From positions 5,541,726 through 5,605,725 of the forward strand of contig NC_063448.1 of NCBI RefSeq assembly GCF_020379485.1: DNA of 64,000 nucleotides, written 5' to 3'. The translations under genes and the position numbers were made by a program. Positions within the stretch are counted from its first letter, which is position 1. Each line of letters begins with the position of its first letter. This document shows positions 1 to 9,404 of this stretch, in pieces. Below the pieces are notes generated by a model. The model was not told the origin of the DNA, ran no database searches, and saw nothing but the letters and a program-made list of their open reading frames with translations. The stretch is from Brassica napus (taxonomy: Eukaryota > Streptophyta > Magnoliopsida > Brassicales > Brassicaceae).

Positions 1-170
1 CGGTCACAAAGAAAATTTTTTCAAAAATTTCCCCTTTCTCCAACGGTCATGAACAGTATTTTTCATCTATAAATACAACTCATTTTCACTTAATTTCATC
101 ATCCAAAACATTTCATCTTCTCTCAAAAAAATTTCAAATCGCTCTCCTCCGATTTTTTATTTCAAGAAAG

Positions 171-359
171 ATGATTCGCGCACTTTTGTTTTTATGTGTC
201 ATTTTTATTTGTGTTTCTATTTATGGTTTATTCGTTGGAGAATTTACTCCAAGTGAATTTAAGATGAATATCGGTTTAATTTTCTTTACATCGCTTCTCC
301 TTGTAATTGCTTGCATGATCAATGTAAATGGTTCCTTTTTAATATTAATAATATTCTAA
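171..359 (+). CDS. Small hydrophobic ORF upstream of copia gag (left arm)
   Basis: A 62-residue ORF lies about 30 bases before the gag start. Two strongly hydrophobic stretches (about residues 4-22 and 34-52) look like two membrane segments joined by a short polar loop. The same ORF is conserved in the right arm at 4210-4380, where one indel shortens it to 56 residues. Conservation in both arms suggests it belonged to the parent element, although selection cannot be shown from two copies. Function unknown; it may simply be leader sequence that happens to be open. Confidence 0.45.
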   Translation: MIRALLFLCVIFICVSIYGLFVGEFTPSEFKMNIGLIFFTSLLLVIACMINVNGSFLILIIF

Positions 360-390
360 TAATTTTTATTTATGTGCTTTAGAAATACAA

Positions 391-1415
391 ATGGCAAAAA
401 TCGAGAAACTTCAGTTTCCGACATTGGAAGTAACTGGGACAAACTACACGGCATGGGTTACAAACATGGAGCTTCATCTAGATTCCGAGGAAATACTCGG
501 AACAATAAAAGACGGCAATATATCAACCTCTCATGAAAAAGCTAAGGCCGTGATATTTCTGAGAAGGCATCTAGATGAAAATCTTACGCATGATTATGCG
601 AGAACCAAAGATCCCTTAGATCTTTGGAAAGCTCTGAAGGAGAGGTTTGATAACCAAAAGAAAATTACTCTCCCCCATGCACTCGATGAGTGGAAAAATC
701 TACGATTTCAAGATTTTGAAAAAGTGGAAACGTACAATTCCGCTATATTGAGAATAGCGGCGCAATTAGATTATTGCGGTAAGCCTGTCTCGGAAGCAGA
801 AATGCTCGAGAAAACTTACCAAACGTTCCACAAAATCATTATGTTCTACAAGAACAATATAGAAATTGTGGGTATACGAGGTTCTCTGAACTCGCTGTGG
901 CGCTTATAATAGCGGAGAGAAATAATGAACTCCTCATTAAAAACCACAATGCCCGACCCACGGGAACCAAAGCATTTCCTGAGGTAAATGCAACGGATAT
1001 AAAAAATCCGGAAAAAGGAAATTATTCCTATCGTGGGCGTGGTCGTGGCCGTGGTCACAATCGTGGTTTTGGTCGTGGTCGTGGCTATCGATTTAACCGC
1101 AACCATGAAAGGAGTAACAACCCAAGAGGAAGAGGATCCAACACATGGAATCGATCTGATCGGGTAAAAGGGAAAGAAACCCAAGAAAACCCTACTCATA
1201 AAAATGAGAACGTCTGTTACAGATGTGGATCGAAGGGACACTGGTCTCAAGTATGTCGAACTCCTCGGCATCTATGCCAATTGTACCTAGAATCTATTAA
1301 GGGCAAGGCAAAGGAAGTAAATCTCAATGAACACCTTGTGGGTACAACATCGACATACCTTGAATCTTCTGACTTTATGGGAGATTTCGACGAGGCCACT
1401 CATCAAAATAATTGA
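391..1415 (+). pseudogene. Copia Gag, left arm, frameshifted
   Basis: Gag of a Ty1/copia element: a UBN2-type capsid region, then an RGR-rich basic stretch (about 1030-1140), then a CCHC zinc knuckle of pattern CX2CX4HX4C (about 1213-1260), ending at 1415. The reading frame is broken near 832-836 by one missing A in a short A run; the right arm has five A where this one has four. The product would be a truncated capsid ending at 909, with the knuckle in another frame. Upstream is the small hydrophobic ORF; downstream is an intron-like stretch ending in an AG acceptor at 1598-1599. Confidence 0.85.
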
Positions 1416-1599
1416 AGTGCTTGTACTGATCAAGCTTAATAATGCCTAGTGATGCCATAAAATATTATGTATGTCACTTTCAAAATAATGTTGTATTTCA
1501 AAATATCTAATGTATAATTATTGAGTACTTGTTATTGATGAATAATATGTTTAATTATGAAAGTTTATTTTCTTTATTAATATTAACTGTGTGTTACAG
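1416..1599 (+). other. Intron-like gap between gag and pol, left arm
   Basis: An AT-rich stretch with no open frame lies between the gag stop and the Pol segment and ends in a pyrimidine-rich acceptor-like site (TTACAG at 1594-1599). Plant Ty1/copia elements are known to use an intron at the gag-pol border so that spliced and unspliced RNAs make different amounts of Gag and Pol. This layout fits that scheme, but splicing is inferred, not shown. Confidence 0.4.
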
Positions 1600-2269
1600 A
1601 AATGGATAAGAAAGCAAATGGAACAACAACTAAACAAATTGGTAGATAAGTTTGCATACCAGATAGTGGTACAACGCACACTATACTGAAAGATAAGAGA
1701 TATTTCTCTACTTTAAAGTCAGTAAAAATGACTATAAACACAATATCAGGTCCTACAGACTTGATCGAAGGAATTGGCAAGGCGAACTTTATGTTGCCTA
1801 ATAGAACAAAGTTTTCCATTGATAATGCCTTATATTCTCCAAATTCTAAGAGAAATTTGTTGAGTTTCAAAGATATATACCGTCAAGGGTATAACACTCA
1901 GTCTGCAACTGAGAATGGAAAGAAGTATTTATATATAACTTCTGAAAAATCAGGCAAAGGCCTTGTACTGGAAAAATTTCCAGAACTTCCTTCTGGATTG
2001 CATCACACTTATATTGATGCTATAGAATCACATCTTGTGATAAAAAGAAATCCAGAAGATGTTACATTATGGCATGATCGCCTTGGTCATCCAGGCACTA
2101 CAATGATGCGAAAAATCATTGAAAGCTCACATGGTCATTCAATAAAAACCCAAGATATATACCAAAGTAATAAAATGACATGTGATGCGTGTGCTCTTGG
2201 GAAATTAATCATAAGACCATCACCAACCAAAATTGACAAAGAATCACCAAAGTTTTTGGAAAGAATCCA
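1600..2269 (+). pseudogene. Copia protease/pre-integrase fragment, left arm
   Basis: After the acceptor-like site the frame encodes a retropepsin-like motif (DSGTTHTIL, about 1660-1690), then a GAG pre-integrase domain with the usual SKRNLLSF block and the HX-H/CXXC zinc motif of the integrase N-terminus (about 2070-2210). The palindrome centre cuts it at the first integrase aspartate. A TAG stop sits just before the protease motif near 1645, where the right arm has a sense codon. The ORF continues by chance through the spacer to 2342. Confidence 0.8.
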
Positions 2270-2281
2270 AGGTGATATTTG

Positions 2282-2951
2282 TGGATTCTTTCCAAAAACT
2301 TTGGTGATTCTTTGTCAATTTTGGTTGGTGATGGTCTTATGATTAATTTCCCAAGAGCACACGCATCACATGTCATTTTATTACTTTGGTATATATCTTG
2401 GGTTTTTATTGAATGACCATGTGAGCTTTCAATGATTTTTCGCATCATTGTAGTGCCTGGATGACCAAGGCGATCATGCCATAATGTAACATCTTCTGGA
2501 TTTCTTTTTATCACAAGATGTGATTCTATAGCATCAATATAAGTGTGATGCAATCCAGAAGGAAGTTCTGGAAATTTTTCCAGTACAAGGCCTTTGCCTG
2601 ATTTTTCAGAAGTTATATATAAATACTTCTTTCCATTCTCAGTTGCAGACTGAGTGTTATACCCTTGACGGTATATATCTTTGAAACTCAACAAATTTCT
2701 CTTAGAATTTGGAGAATATAAGGCATTATCAATGGAAAACTTTGTTCTATTAGGCAACATAAAGTTCGCCTTGCCAATTCTTTCGATCAGGTCTGTAGGA
2801 CCTGATATTGTGTTTATAGTCATTTTTACTGACTTTAAAGTAGAGAAATATCTCTTATCCTTCAGTATAGTGTGCGTTGTGCCACTATCTGGTATGCAAA
2901 CTTCTCTACCAATTTGTTTAGTTGTTGTTCCATTTGCTTTCTTATCTATTT
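2282..2951 (-). pseudogene. Copia protease/pre-integrase fragment, right arm
   Basis: Mirror image of the left Pol fragment. Over the 540 bases nearest the centre I count only two base differences from the left copy, one of them a Gly to Arg change. The stop codon that precedes the protease motif in the left arm is absent here. It still ends at the palindrome centre, so integrase, reverse transcriptase and RNase H are missing. Confidence 0.8.
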
Positions 2952-3135
2952 CTGTAACACACAGTTAATATTAATAAAGAAAATAAACTTTCATAAGTAA
3001 ACATATTATGCATCAATAACAAGTACACAATCATTATACATTAGATATTTTGAAATACAATATTATTTTGAAAGTGAAATACAAAATATTTTATGGCACC
3101 ATTAGGCATTATTAAGCTTGATCAGTACAAGCACT

Positions 3136-4161
3136 TCAATTATTTTGATGAGTGGCCTCGTCGAAATCTCTCATAAAGTCAGAGGATTCGAGGTATGTCG
3201 ATGTTGTACCCACAAGGTGTTCATTGAGATTTACTTCCTTTGCCTTGCCTTTAATAGATTCTTGGTACAATTGGCATAGATGCCGAGGAGTTCGACATAC
3301 TTGAGACCAGTGTCCCTTCGATCCATATCTGTAACAGACGTTCTCATTTTTATGAGTAGGGTTTTCTTGGGTTTCTTTCCCTTTTACCTGATCAGATCGA
3401 TTCCATGTGTTGGATCCCCTTACTCTTGGGTTGTTACTCCTTTCATGGTTGCGGTTAAATCGATAACCACGACCACGACCAAAACCACGATTGTGACCAC
3501 GGCCACGACCACGCCCACGATAGGAATAATTTCCTTTTTCCGGATTTTTTATATCCGTTGCATTTACCTCAGGAAATGCTTTGGTTCCCGTGGGTCGGGC
3601 ATTTTGGTTTTTAATGAGGAGTTCATTATTTCTCTCTGCTATTATAAGCGCCACAGCGAGTTCAGAGAACCTCGTATACCCACAATTTCTATATTGTTCT
3701 TGTAGAACATAATGATTTTTGTGGAACGTTTGGTAAGTTTTCTCGAGCATTTCTGCTTCCGAGACAAGCTTACCGCAATAATCTAATTGCGACGCTATTC
3801 TCAATAAAACGGAATTGTACGTTTCTACTTTTTCAAAATCTTGAAATCGTAGATTTTTCCACTCATCGAGTGCATGGGGGAGAGTAATTTTCTTTTGGTT
3901 ATCAAACCTCTCCTTCAGAGCTTTCCAAAGATCTAAGGGATCTTTGGTTCTCGCATAATCATGCGTAAGATTTTCATCTAGATGCATTCTCAGAAATATC
4001 ACGGCCTTAGCCTTTTCATGAGAGGTTGATATATTGCCGTCTTTTATTGTTCCGAGTATTTCCTCGGAATCTAGATGAAGCTCCATATTTGTAACTCATG
4101 TCATGTAGTTTGTCCCAGTTACTTCCAATGCCGGAAACTGAAGTTTCTCGATTTTTGCCAT
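3136..4161 (-). pseudogene. Copia Gag, right arm, nonsense-disrupted
   Basis: Same Gag as the left arm, read from 4161 toward 3136. The frame lacks the left-arm frameshift and is open for 316 residues from an internal Met at 4086. A TGG to TGA change close to the normal start (about 4097-4100) cuts the true N-terminus. The second cysteine of the zinc knuckle is changed to tyrosine, which should abolish zinc binding. The two arms therefore carry different inactivating lesions, so they decayed independently after the palindrome formed. Confidence 0.85.
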
Positions 4162-4209
4162 TTGTATTTCTAAAGCACATAAATAAAAATTATTAGAATA
4201 TTATTAATA

Positions 4210-4380
4210 TTAAAAGGAACCGTTTACATTAATCATGCAAACAATTACAAGGAGAAGCGATGTAAAGAAAATTAAACCGATATTCATCTTAAATACACTC
4301 GGAGTAAATTCTCCAACGAATAAACCATAAATAGAAACACAAATAAAAATGGCACATAAAAACAAAAGTGCGCGAATCAT
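4210..4380 (-). CDS. Small hydrophobic ORF upstream of copia gag (right arm)
   Basis: A 56-residue counterpart of the ORF at 171-359, starting at the ATG complementary to 4378-4380. It keeps both hydrophobic stretches and differs by a few substitutions and an earlier stop caused by an indel in a T run. Function unknown. Confidence 0.4.
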   Translation of the reverse strand: MIRALLFLCAIFICVSIYGLFVGEFTPSVFKMNIGLIFFTSLLLVIVCMINVNGSF

Positions 4381-4674
4381 ATTTCTTGAAATGAAAAATC
4401 AGAGGAGAGCGATTTGAAATTTTTGAGAGAAGATGAAATGTTTTGGATGATGAAATGGAGTGAAAATGAGTTGTATTTATAGATGAAAATTACTGTTCAT
4501 GACCGTTGGAGAAAGGGGAAACTTTTGAAAAATTTTCTTTGTGACCGTTGGGGTTAAATCGAGTGCACTAAAAAATCAGTCTGAAAATATCGTATTAAAC
4601 AGTCAATCAAATCTATAAAATTTCATAAAAGTAAAAATTATGGCAATGAAATATTTATGTTATGACAACAAATC

Positions 4675-4970
4675 ATGCGACGGCTCAGCCGATCAATGCA
4701 GAGTAATAAATAAATTATAAGGCGGTTCGGCCGACCAATTAATAATAAACAGAATATAAGGCGGCTCGACCGACCAATAAATAATAAACAGGATATAAGG
4801 CGGCTCGGCCGACCAATAAATAAATTAAATTACTAGCAAATAATATAGGCGGTATTGGTTTGAACAAAAAAAAATAATATAGGCGGTATTCCGGCCATTA
4901 AAACATGATATAAATAATAGTAGAGGCGGTATACCGACCATTATAACAGGGTATAAATGATACAAATAAA
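4675..4970. repeat. Imperfect tandem repeats in the copia leader
   Basis: About seven degenerate copies of a unit built on AAGGCGGCTCGGCCGACCAAT, GC-rich within AT-rich spacers, at roughly 40-50 base spacing. Core copies can be read near 4680, 4722, 4761, 4800, 4850, 4882 and 4925, with divergence rising to the right. They lie between gag and the LTR of the right-arm element, in its 5' leader. Each core contains a short palindrome (CGGCTCGGCCG type), so the leader RNA may fold. Confidence 0.6.
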
Positions 4971-4986
4971 TTTTACCGAATCGCAA

Positions 4987-5272
4987 AGTGATCGTGCTGA
5001 TAACGTGTTATAAAAAGAACTGGTATTTTGTTGTATCGCAGAAATTTAAATAATGGCAAAATATTATACCCGTAGAAATAATAACACTGATATAGACAGA
5101 GAGAGTGTTTCTTATTAAGGAGAAGAGAAGAGTTTTCGGTGTGTATTATAAACGATCGTTTATATAAAAGTTAAAAAGTAGGATTTCAATGTACAAATAG
5201 TGCAGCGGATCCCACATCCTTTTATATTTTCAACGAAAACGGCTCCTCCCTTTTCTTTTGACTTTCGTAACA
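4987..5272 (-). mobile_element. Probable 5' LTR and primer-binding site of the right-arm copia
   Basis: On the - strand the sequence next to the proposed LTR reads CGTTATCAGCACGAT (about 4991-5005), the same bases that follow the 5' LTR of the complete copia at 9405, so this is the primer-binding region. The LTR itself is placed at 5006-5272 because it starts TGTTA and ends TAACA, the usual inverted ends. The outer end is a choice among nearby CA dinucleotides, and no second LTR is visible for comparison. Confidence 0.6.
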
Positions 5273-5490
5273 AAATGTTCATTCTTGATGAGGTTTAGTA
5301 TTTTTTTTTTCGCTTCCCTCTTACACCTTTATGCATTGAAGTTATTAAGTATTTATAAAAATTGTGTTATTTTACAATAAAAACTCATTTTTCTTAGGTT
5401 TAGAATCATATTAGTGTTTAGACTATTGTATAAATATATGGTAAAATGATCTCATTTTTATTTTGAGATCAACAATCCATATTGTAAATA

Positions 5491-6094
5491 CTAGGCCTGG
5501 ACAATTCGGGTATCGGTTTGGTTCGGGTATTTCAGGTTTCGGGTAGTTTGGATAGAGGGTTAGAGGATTCGTTTACTATTTTATCTATTTTCGATTCGTT
5601 TTGGATGGTAAAACTAGAAACCAGAAAATACCCATAAAAAAATCGGTTATCATTTGGTTCAGGTAGTTTGGATAGTTTCAGGTAATTTGGATAAAATATC
5701 AGTTATTTAAGGTAAAACATCAAATAATTAGGATGATTTAGATAAAATTTTTGAATATTTTGGATTACTTTAGATATTTTGGGTAAAACTAACCATATAG
5801 TTTCGGATACTTTCAAGTAGTTTGGATATTTTATAATATTTAGATTATTTCCAACTATTTTCAGATACTTTTAATAGTTTTTTAAATTAAAAATATATAT
5901 TTAACTATGTTATATGTATATATAATTAATATTTTTATATATTCGGGTATCCGTTCGGTTTTTGGTTCGGTTCCAATTCGGTTTGGTTATTTCAGATATA
6001 GAAATATGAACCGTTTGGATATTTGAAGGTCTAAGTCCGGTTCTGATTTTGGATATTTCGGTTTGATTTCATTTTTTTTTTCGCCAAGGCCTAG
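5491..6094. repeat. Low-complexity TTCGGGTA/GGTTCGG repeat unit with inverted ends
   Basis: A stretch rich in GGTTCGG and TTCGGGTAT words at both edges with an AT-rich core of GATATTTTGGATAGTTT-like motifs. It begins CTAGGCCTGG (5491) and ends CCAAGGCCTAG (6094), giving near-perfect short inverted termini, and is flanked by TA on both sides. This resembles a short non-autonomous DNA element or a foldback satellite common between Brassicaceae genes. No coding capacity. Confidence 0.5.
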
Positions 6095-6189
6095 TAAACA
6101 CAATACAATATGAAAGTATCTTTTTCTGGTCAAACAATATTAAAGTATCTTTATAATTAAAAACACATATTATTTTTTAATATATTTTT

Positions 6190-6865
6190 TAGGGCTGGGC
6201 AAAAAATCCGAATCCGAAGAACCGAACCGAACCCTATCCGAAAAAGTAGTACCGAATCCGAACCGAAATTGATTAAATATCCGAACGGGTTCAAAATTTT
6301 GGTATCCAGAGAACCGAAACCGAACCCGAACCGAAGTATTTCGGGTACCCGAATGTATCCGAAATAGATTTATATATCTAAATATATTAATTATTTTTAG
6401 ATTCAATGTATATTAAAAACATTCAAAATATATAAGATACTTTTAAGTTGTCTAAAATACTTGAAAATATATACAAATATTCAAAAGTAAATTTCTAAAA
6501 TAGTATAAAATATACTCAAAACACCAAAATAGTTGAAATGTCTACTGATTGTCTATCAAAATATTCAAACAAACCAATTTATATATTAAGTTTAGGTACT
6601 CTGACATATGTTATTCAAGTTTATATGTTATATAGTATTTTATTTACAGATTTTGAGAAATTGAAACTATATATTGAATTTTAAAATTTTAAAAATCATT
6701 TAAATGGGTTATCCGAACCCGAACCGAACCCGCAAAGATCCGAACTGAACCCGAACCGAAATTTAGAAATACCCAAATGGAGCTAAAATCTTTAACTCCG
6801 AAAACCCGAAACCCGAATAAACCCGAACCGAATCCGAATGGATACCCGAACGCCACCGCTAATAT
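6190..6865. repeat. Low-complexity CCGAACCGAACCC repeat unit, opposite orientation
   Basis: Starts with AGGGCTGGGCAAAAAATCCG and continues with CCGAACCGAACCC words at both edges and an AT-rich middle. It is the same family as the block at 5491-6094 but inverted, so the two form a loose inverted pair upstream of HEMA. The ORFs across it are repeat artefacts. Confidence 0.5.
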
Positions 6866-7141
6866 TTTTCTTAGATTATAACGAAAGAAAGATCCAGAAG
6901 CGCGGGTCATAAATTTTCGTAGCAAGCTACGTATTATATGGACCTAACAGTTAAAGCCCAATGTCGAGTTGTCATAATCTAAGGTGAGCCATTTTACGGC
7001 CCGACCGATGTACTCGATACGTAACCGCCACGAACGATTCTTGTCGAAATCTTCTGTTTGTCGTCTGTGTGAATCGAGCTAGCGGATATATGTTCGTTTC
7101 CCTCTTCAAATCGCACATTGTCTGAGATTAAAATCAAGGCT
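6866..7141 (+). other. HEMA upstream region
   Basis: About 275 bases between the repeat block and the HEMA start codon, less AT-rich than the flanking repeats, holding the 5' UTR and proximal promoter. I see no clear TATA box at a fixed distance. The repeat block ending at 6865 lies directly against this short promoter. Confidence 0.4.
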
Positions 7142-7403
7142 ATGGTGGTTTCTAGTGCGTTTGGTTTCAACCAGATGTTGTCATCGAAACATCATAATAA
7201 TCCATCATCCTCTTCTCCGATGGTGCTAGGCACTCGTGCTTTTCCGACGAACAACAAGACAACTGGAGGTCTGATCCGTTGCGAGCTTTCTTTATCAAGC
7301 GTCTCGGCTCTGCAGCAGCTTAAGAAGTCCGCCATTGACAGTAACCAATCTCGCTGCCTTGGACGTTTTGTTGTGTCCTGATTGCGTTTGAGTTTCTGAT
7401 AGG

Positions 7404-7444
<41 letters not shown>

Positions 7445-8945
7445 GGATACACAAAGGAGAGAAGCAGCATTGTTGTGATTGGTCTTAGCATCCACACTGC
7501 TTCTTTAGAGATGCGTGAGAAGCTTGCCATTCCTGTTGCTGAATGGCCTCAGGCTATCTCTGAGCTGTGCGCTTTGAATCATATTGAAGAAGCTGCTGTT
7601 CTCTCTACCTGTAACCGGATGGAGATCTATGTCTTGGCTCTCTCTCACCACCGTGGTGTCAGAGAAGTCACTCTATGGATGTCCAAGGTTTCTTTTTTTT
7701 TTTTTTTTTTTTTTTTTGTTTCGACGTGTTTTTGGGCATAAAATGACAAGCTTTGATAATTATTCAACGTGACAAAGTTTATAGCTTTGATGACCCTGTT
7801 ACAGAGTAATGCTGACATGAAATGCTATTTGCTTTTGGCAGAGAAGTGGAATCCCAGTTTCTGACATCTGTAAGCATTGGTTTATGTTGTACAACAAGGA
7901 CGCCACGCAACATCTGTTTGAAGTCTCAGCTGGTCTGGACTCTCTTGTCCTAGGGGAAGGTCAGATACTCTCACAGGTTAAACAAGTTAGAGAGAAACTG
8001 CGCAATGGGTTTGGTATGGTTATCCCTGGGCTGTTTGAAAAGGCTATCACCGCTGGGAAGCGTGCCAGAGCAGAGACAGGTATCGCCTCCGGAGCTGTTT
8101 CCGTTAGCTCTGCTGCCGTCGAGCTTGCTCTCACCAAGCTTCCACCAGGATCTGCATCGTCTGCTACGATGTTGGTCGTTGGTGCAGGAAAGATGGGCAA
8201 GCTTGTAATCAAGCACCTGGTTGCTAAAGGTTGCACTAGAATGGTGGTTGTGAACCGAAGCCAAGAGAGAGTTGCAGCTATCCAAGAGGAGATTCCGTCT
8301 GGCGTTGAGATCATTTATAAACCCCTTGATGAGATGCTAGCTTGTGCTGGAGAAGCCAACGTGATTTTCACTAGCACAGCATCTGAGACACCATTGTTCT
8401 TGAAGGAACACGTTGAGTCTTTCCCTCTTCCTGCTGATGCTAGGCTCTTTGTTGATATCTCTGTTCCTAGAAACGTTGGATCTTGTGTTGCTGAATTAGA
8501 CTCTGCACGGGTTTGCAATGTGGATGACCTCAAGGAAGTTGTTGCTGCCAACAAAGAAGACAGGGCGAGGAAGGCAATGGAAGCTCAGGATATAATAATA
8601 GAGGAATCTAAAAAGTTTGAAGCGTGGAGGGACTCGCTGCAGACGGTTCCAACAATCAAGAAACTGAGAAGAAAAACAGATAGAATCAGAGCTGATTCGG
8701 TTGTAAAGTTCATGTCGAAATATGGAAAAGACATGGACAAGAAGACGAAGGAAGCAGTAGAGGATCTAACCAGAGCTATGGTGAACAAGATCCTCCACGG
8801 TCCAATGAAACATTTGAGATGCGATGACACTGAGAACAGACCGCTGCCTGAGACGCTAGAGAACATGGAGGCTCTCAACAGAATGTTTGAACTCGAACTA
8901 GAGTTACTCGAGGAGAAGATCAGAGCAAAGATGGATCAAAAATAG
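7142..8945 (+). CDS. HEMA: Glutamyl-tRNA reductase, three exons
   Basis: NADPH-dependent reduction of glutamyl-tRNA(Glu) to glutamate-1-semialdehyde, the committed step of 5-aminolevulinate and hence chlorophyll and haem synthesis, in the plastid stroma. Exons 7142-7340, 7446-7687 and 7842-8945 join in frame to 514 residues with GT-AG borders. The N-terminus is a Ser-rich transit peptide followed by a plant regulatory segment (about residues 50-66). The catalytic cysteine is Cys122 in STCNRMEIY. The NADP-binding fold ([11 protein letters not shown]) and a helical C-terminal dimerisation region follow. The start is the ATG at 7142; the open frame upstream has no ATG. Compared with my memory of Arabidopsis HEMA1, this copy is about two residues shorter after QVKQV and has a divergent C-terminus, so it may be a HEMA2/HEMA3-type paralogue. 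A copia inserted about 145 bases past the stop. Confidence 0.93.
7408..7441. repeat. (CT)n microsatellite in HEMA intron 1
   Basis: About 17 uninterrupted CT units directly before the intron 1 acceptor TGCAG at 7441-7445, so the repeat forms the polypyrimidine tract. Intron 2 has a separate T run of about 23 bases at 7690-7716. Length changes in the CT run could alter splicing efficiency. Confidence 0.85.
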
Positions 8946-9091
8946 AGAGAGAGGCATCCTTCTTTTTTTTAGGTACGTAGAAGTCAGAAGACACGCCTTT
9001 GTTATAAAACAAACTTGAGTAGAAAGTGAACATGTCCTCATTGATGTCTTTGATGACAAGTAAGCCACAATTATTATTATTACTTTTTTCT

Positions 9092-9404
9092 TGTTATAAA
9101 TCCATGATATGGATATGTGGATTGCCATTAACCATCAAGGAAGTTTACATCCGACCAGACTATCCGGTCCGTTTACACCCGTCTCCGGTCCGTCTCATCC
9201 GACCAAGACTAGTCAAGATGAAGACTCATTCAACCGGAGCATTTATGAGCTTTGACCAAGACTATATCTTTGTGGTCAATATGTAATAAATGTGTAGATT
9301 CTCTCCTTTGTTGTAAACCCTTGGAACCTCCACTATATATTGATAGTGAGAGCTAATGAGAAAGACACAATTTTCACAACAACACTTCTCTCATATTTCT
9401 AACA
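9092..9404 (+). repeat. 5' LTR of copia
   Basis: 313 bases, TGTTAT...TAACA. It contains the element promoter; a TATATATTGATAG stretch near 9333-9345 is a plausible TATA region. It differs from the 3' LTR at three substitutions and no indels. Confidence 0.95.

Larger units (their letters stand above)
1..5272. mobile_element. Palindromic Ty1/copia composite (two truncated copies tail to tail)
   Basis: The left half (1-2269, + strand) and right half (2282 to about 4550, - strand) are reverse complements around a 12-base spacer at 2270-2281. Each half carries, from outside in, a leader, a small hydrophobic ORF, a copia Gag with UBN2 region and CCHC knuckle, an intron-like gap, and the protease/pre-integrase start of Pol. 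Both halves stop just after the first integrase aspartate, so neither has reverse transcriptase. Position x pairs with 4551-x near the centre and with 4552-x at the gag start, so there is a small indel. The right half continues into a leader and a probable 5' LTR at 5006-5272. The left half runs off the window, so its LTR is not seen. Both gag genes are broken, so the unit is non-autonomous. Confidence 0.9.

Noticed and set aside
846..1271. 141-residue ORF on the - strand over the left gag (and its mirror at 3280-3705)
   Set aside because: It is the antisense shadow of the RGR-rich Gag region; low-complexity Thr-rich sequence with no independent support.
7118..7141. Possible earlier start of HEMA
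   Set aside because: The open frame upstream of 7142 begins with TTG, not ATG, and the first ATG gives the transit-peptide start expected for the family.
7192..7530. 112-residue - strand ORF across HEMA exon 1 and intron 1
   Set aside because: Contains the (GA)n shadow of the CT microsatellite; no domain.
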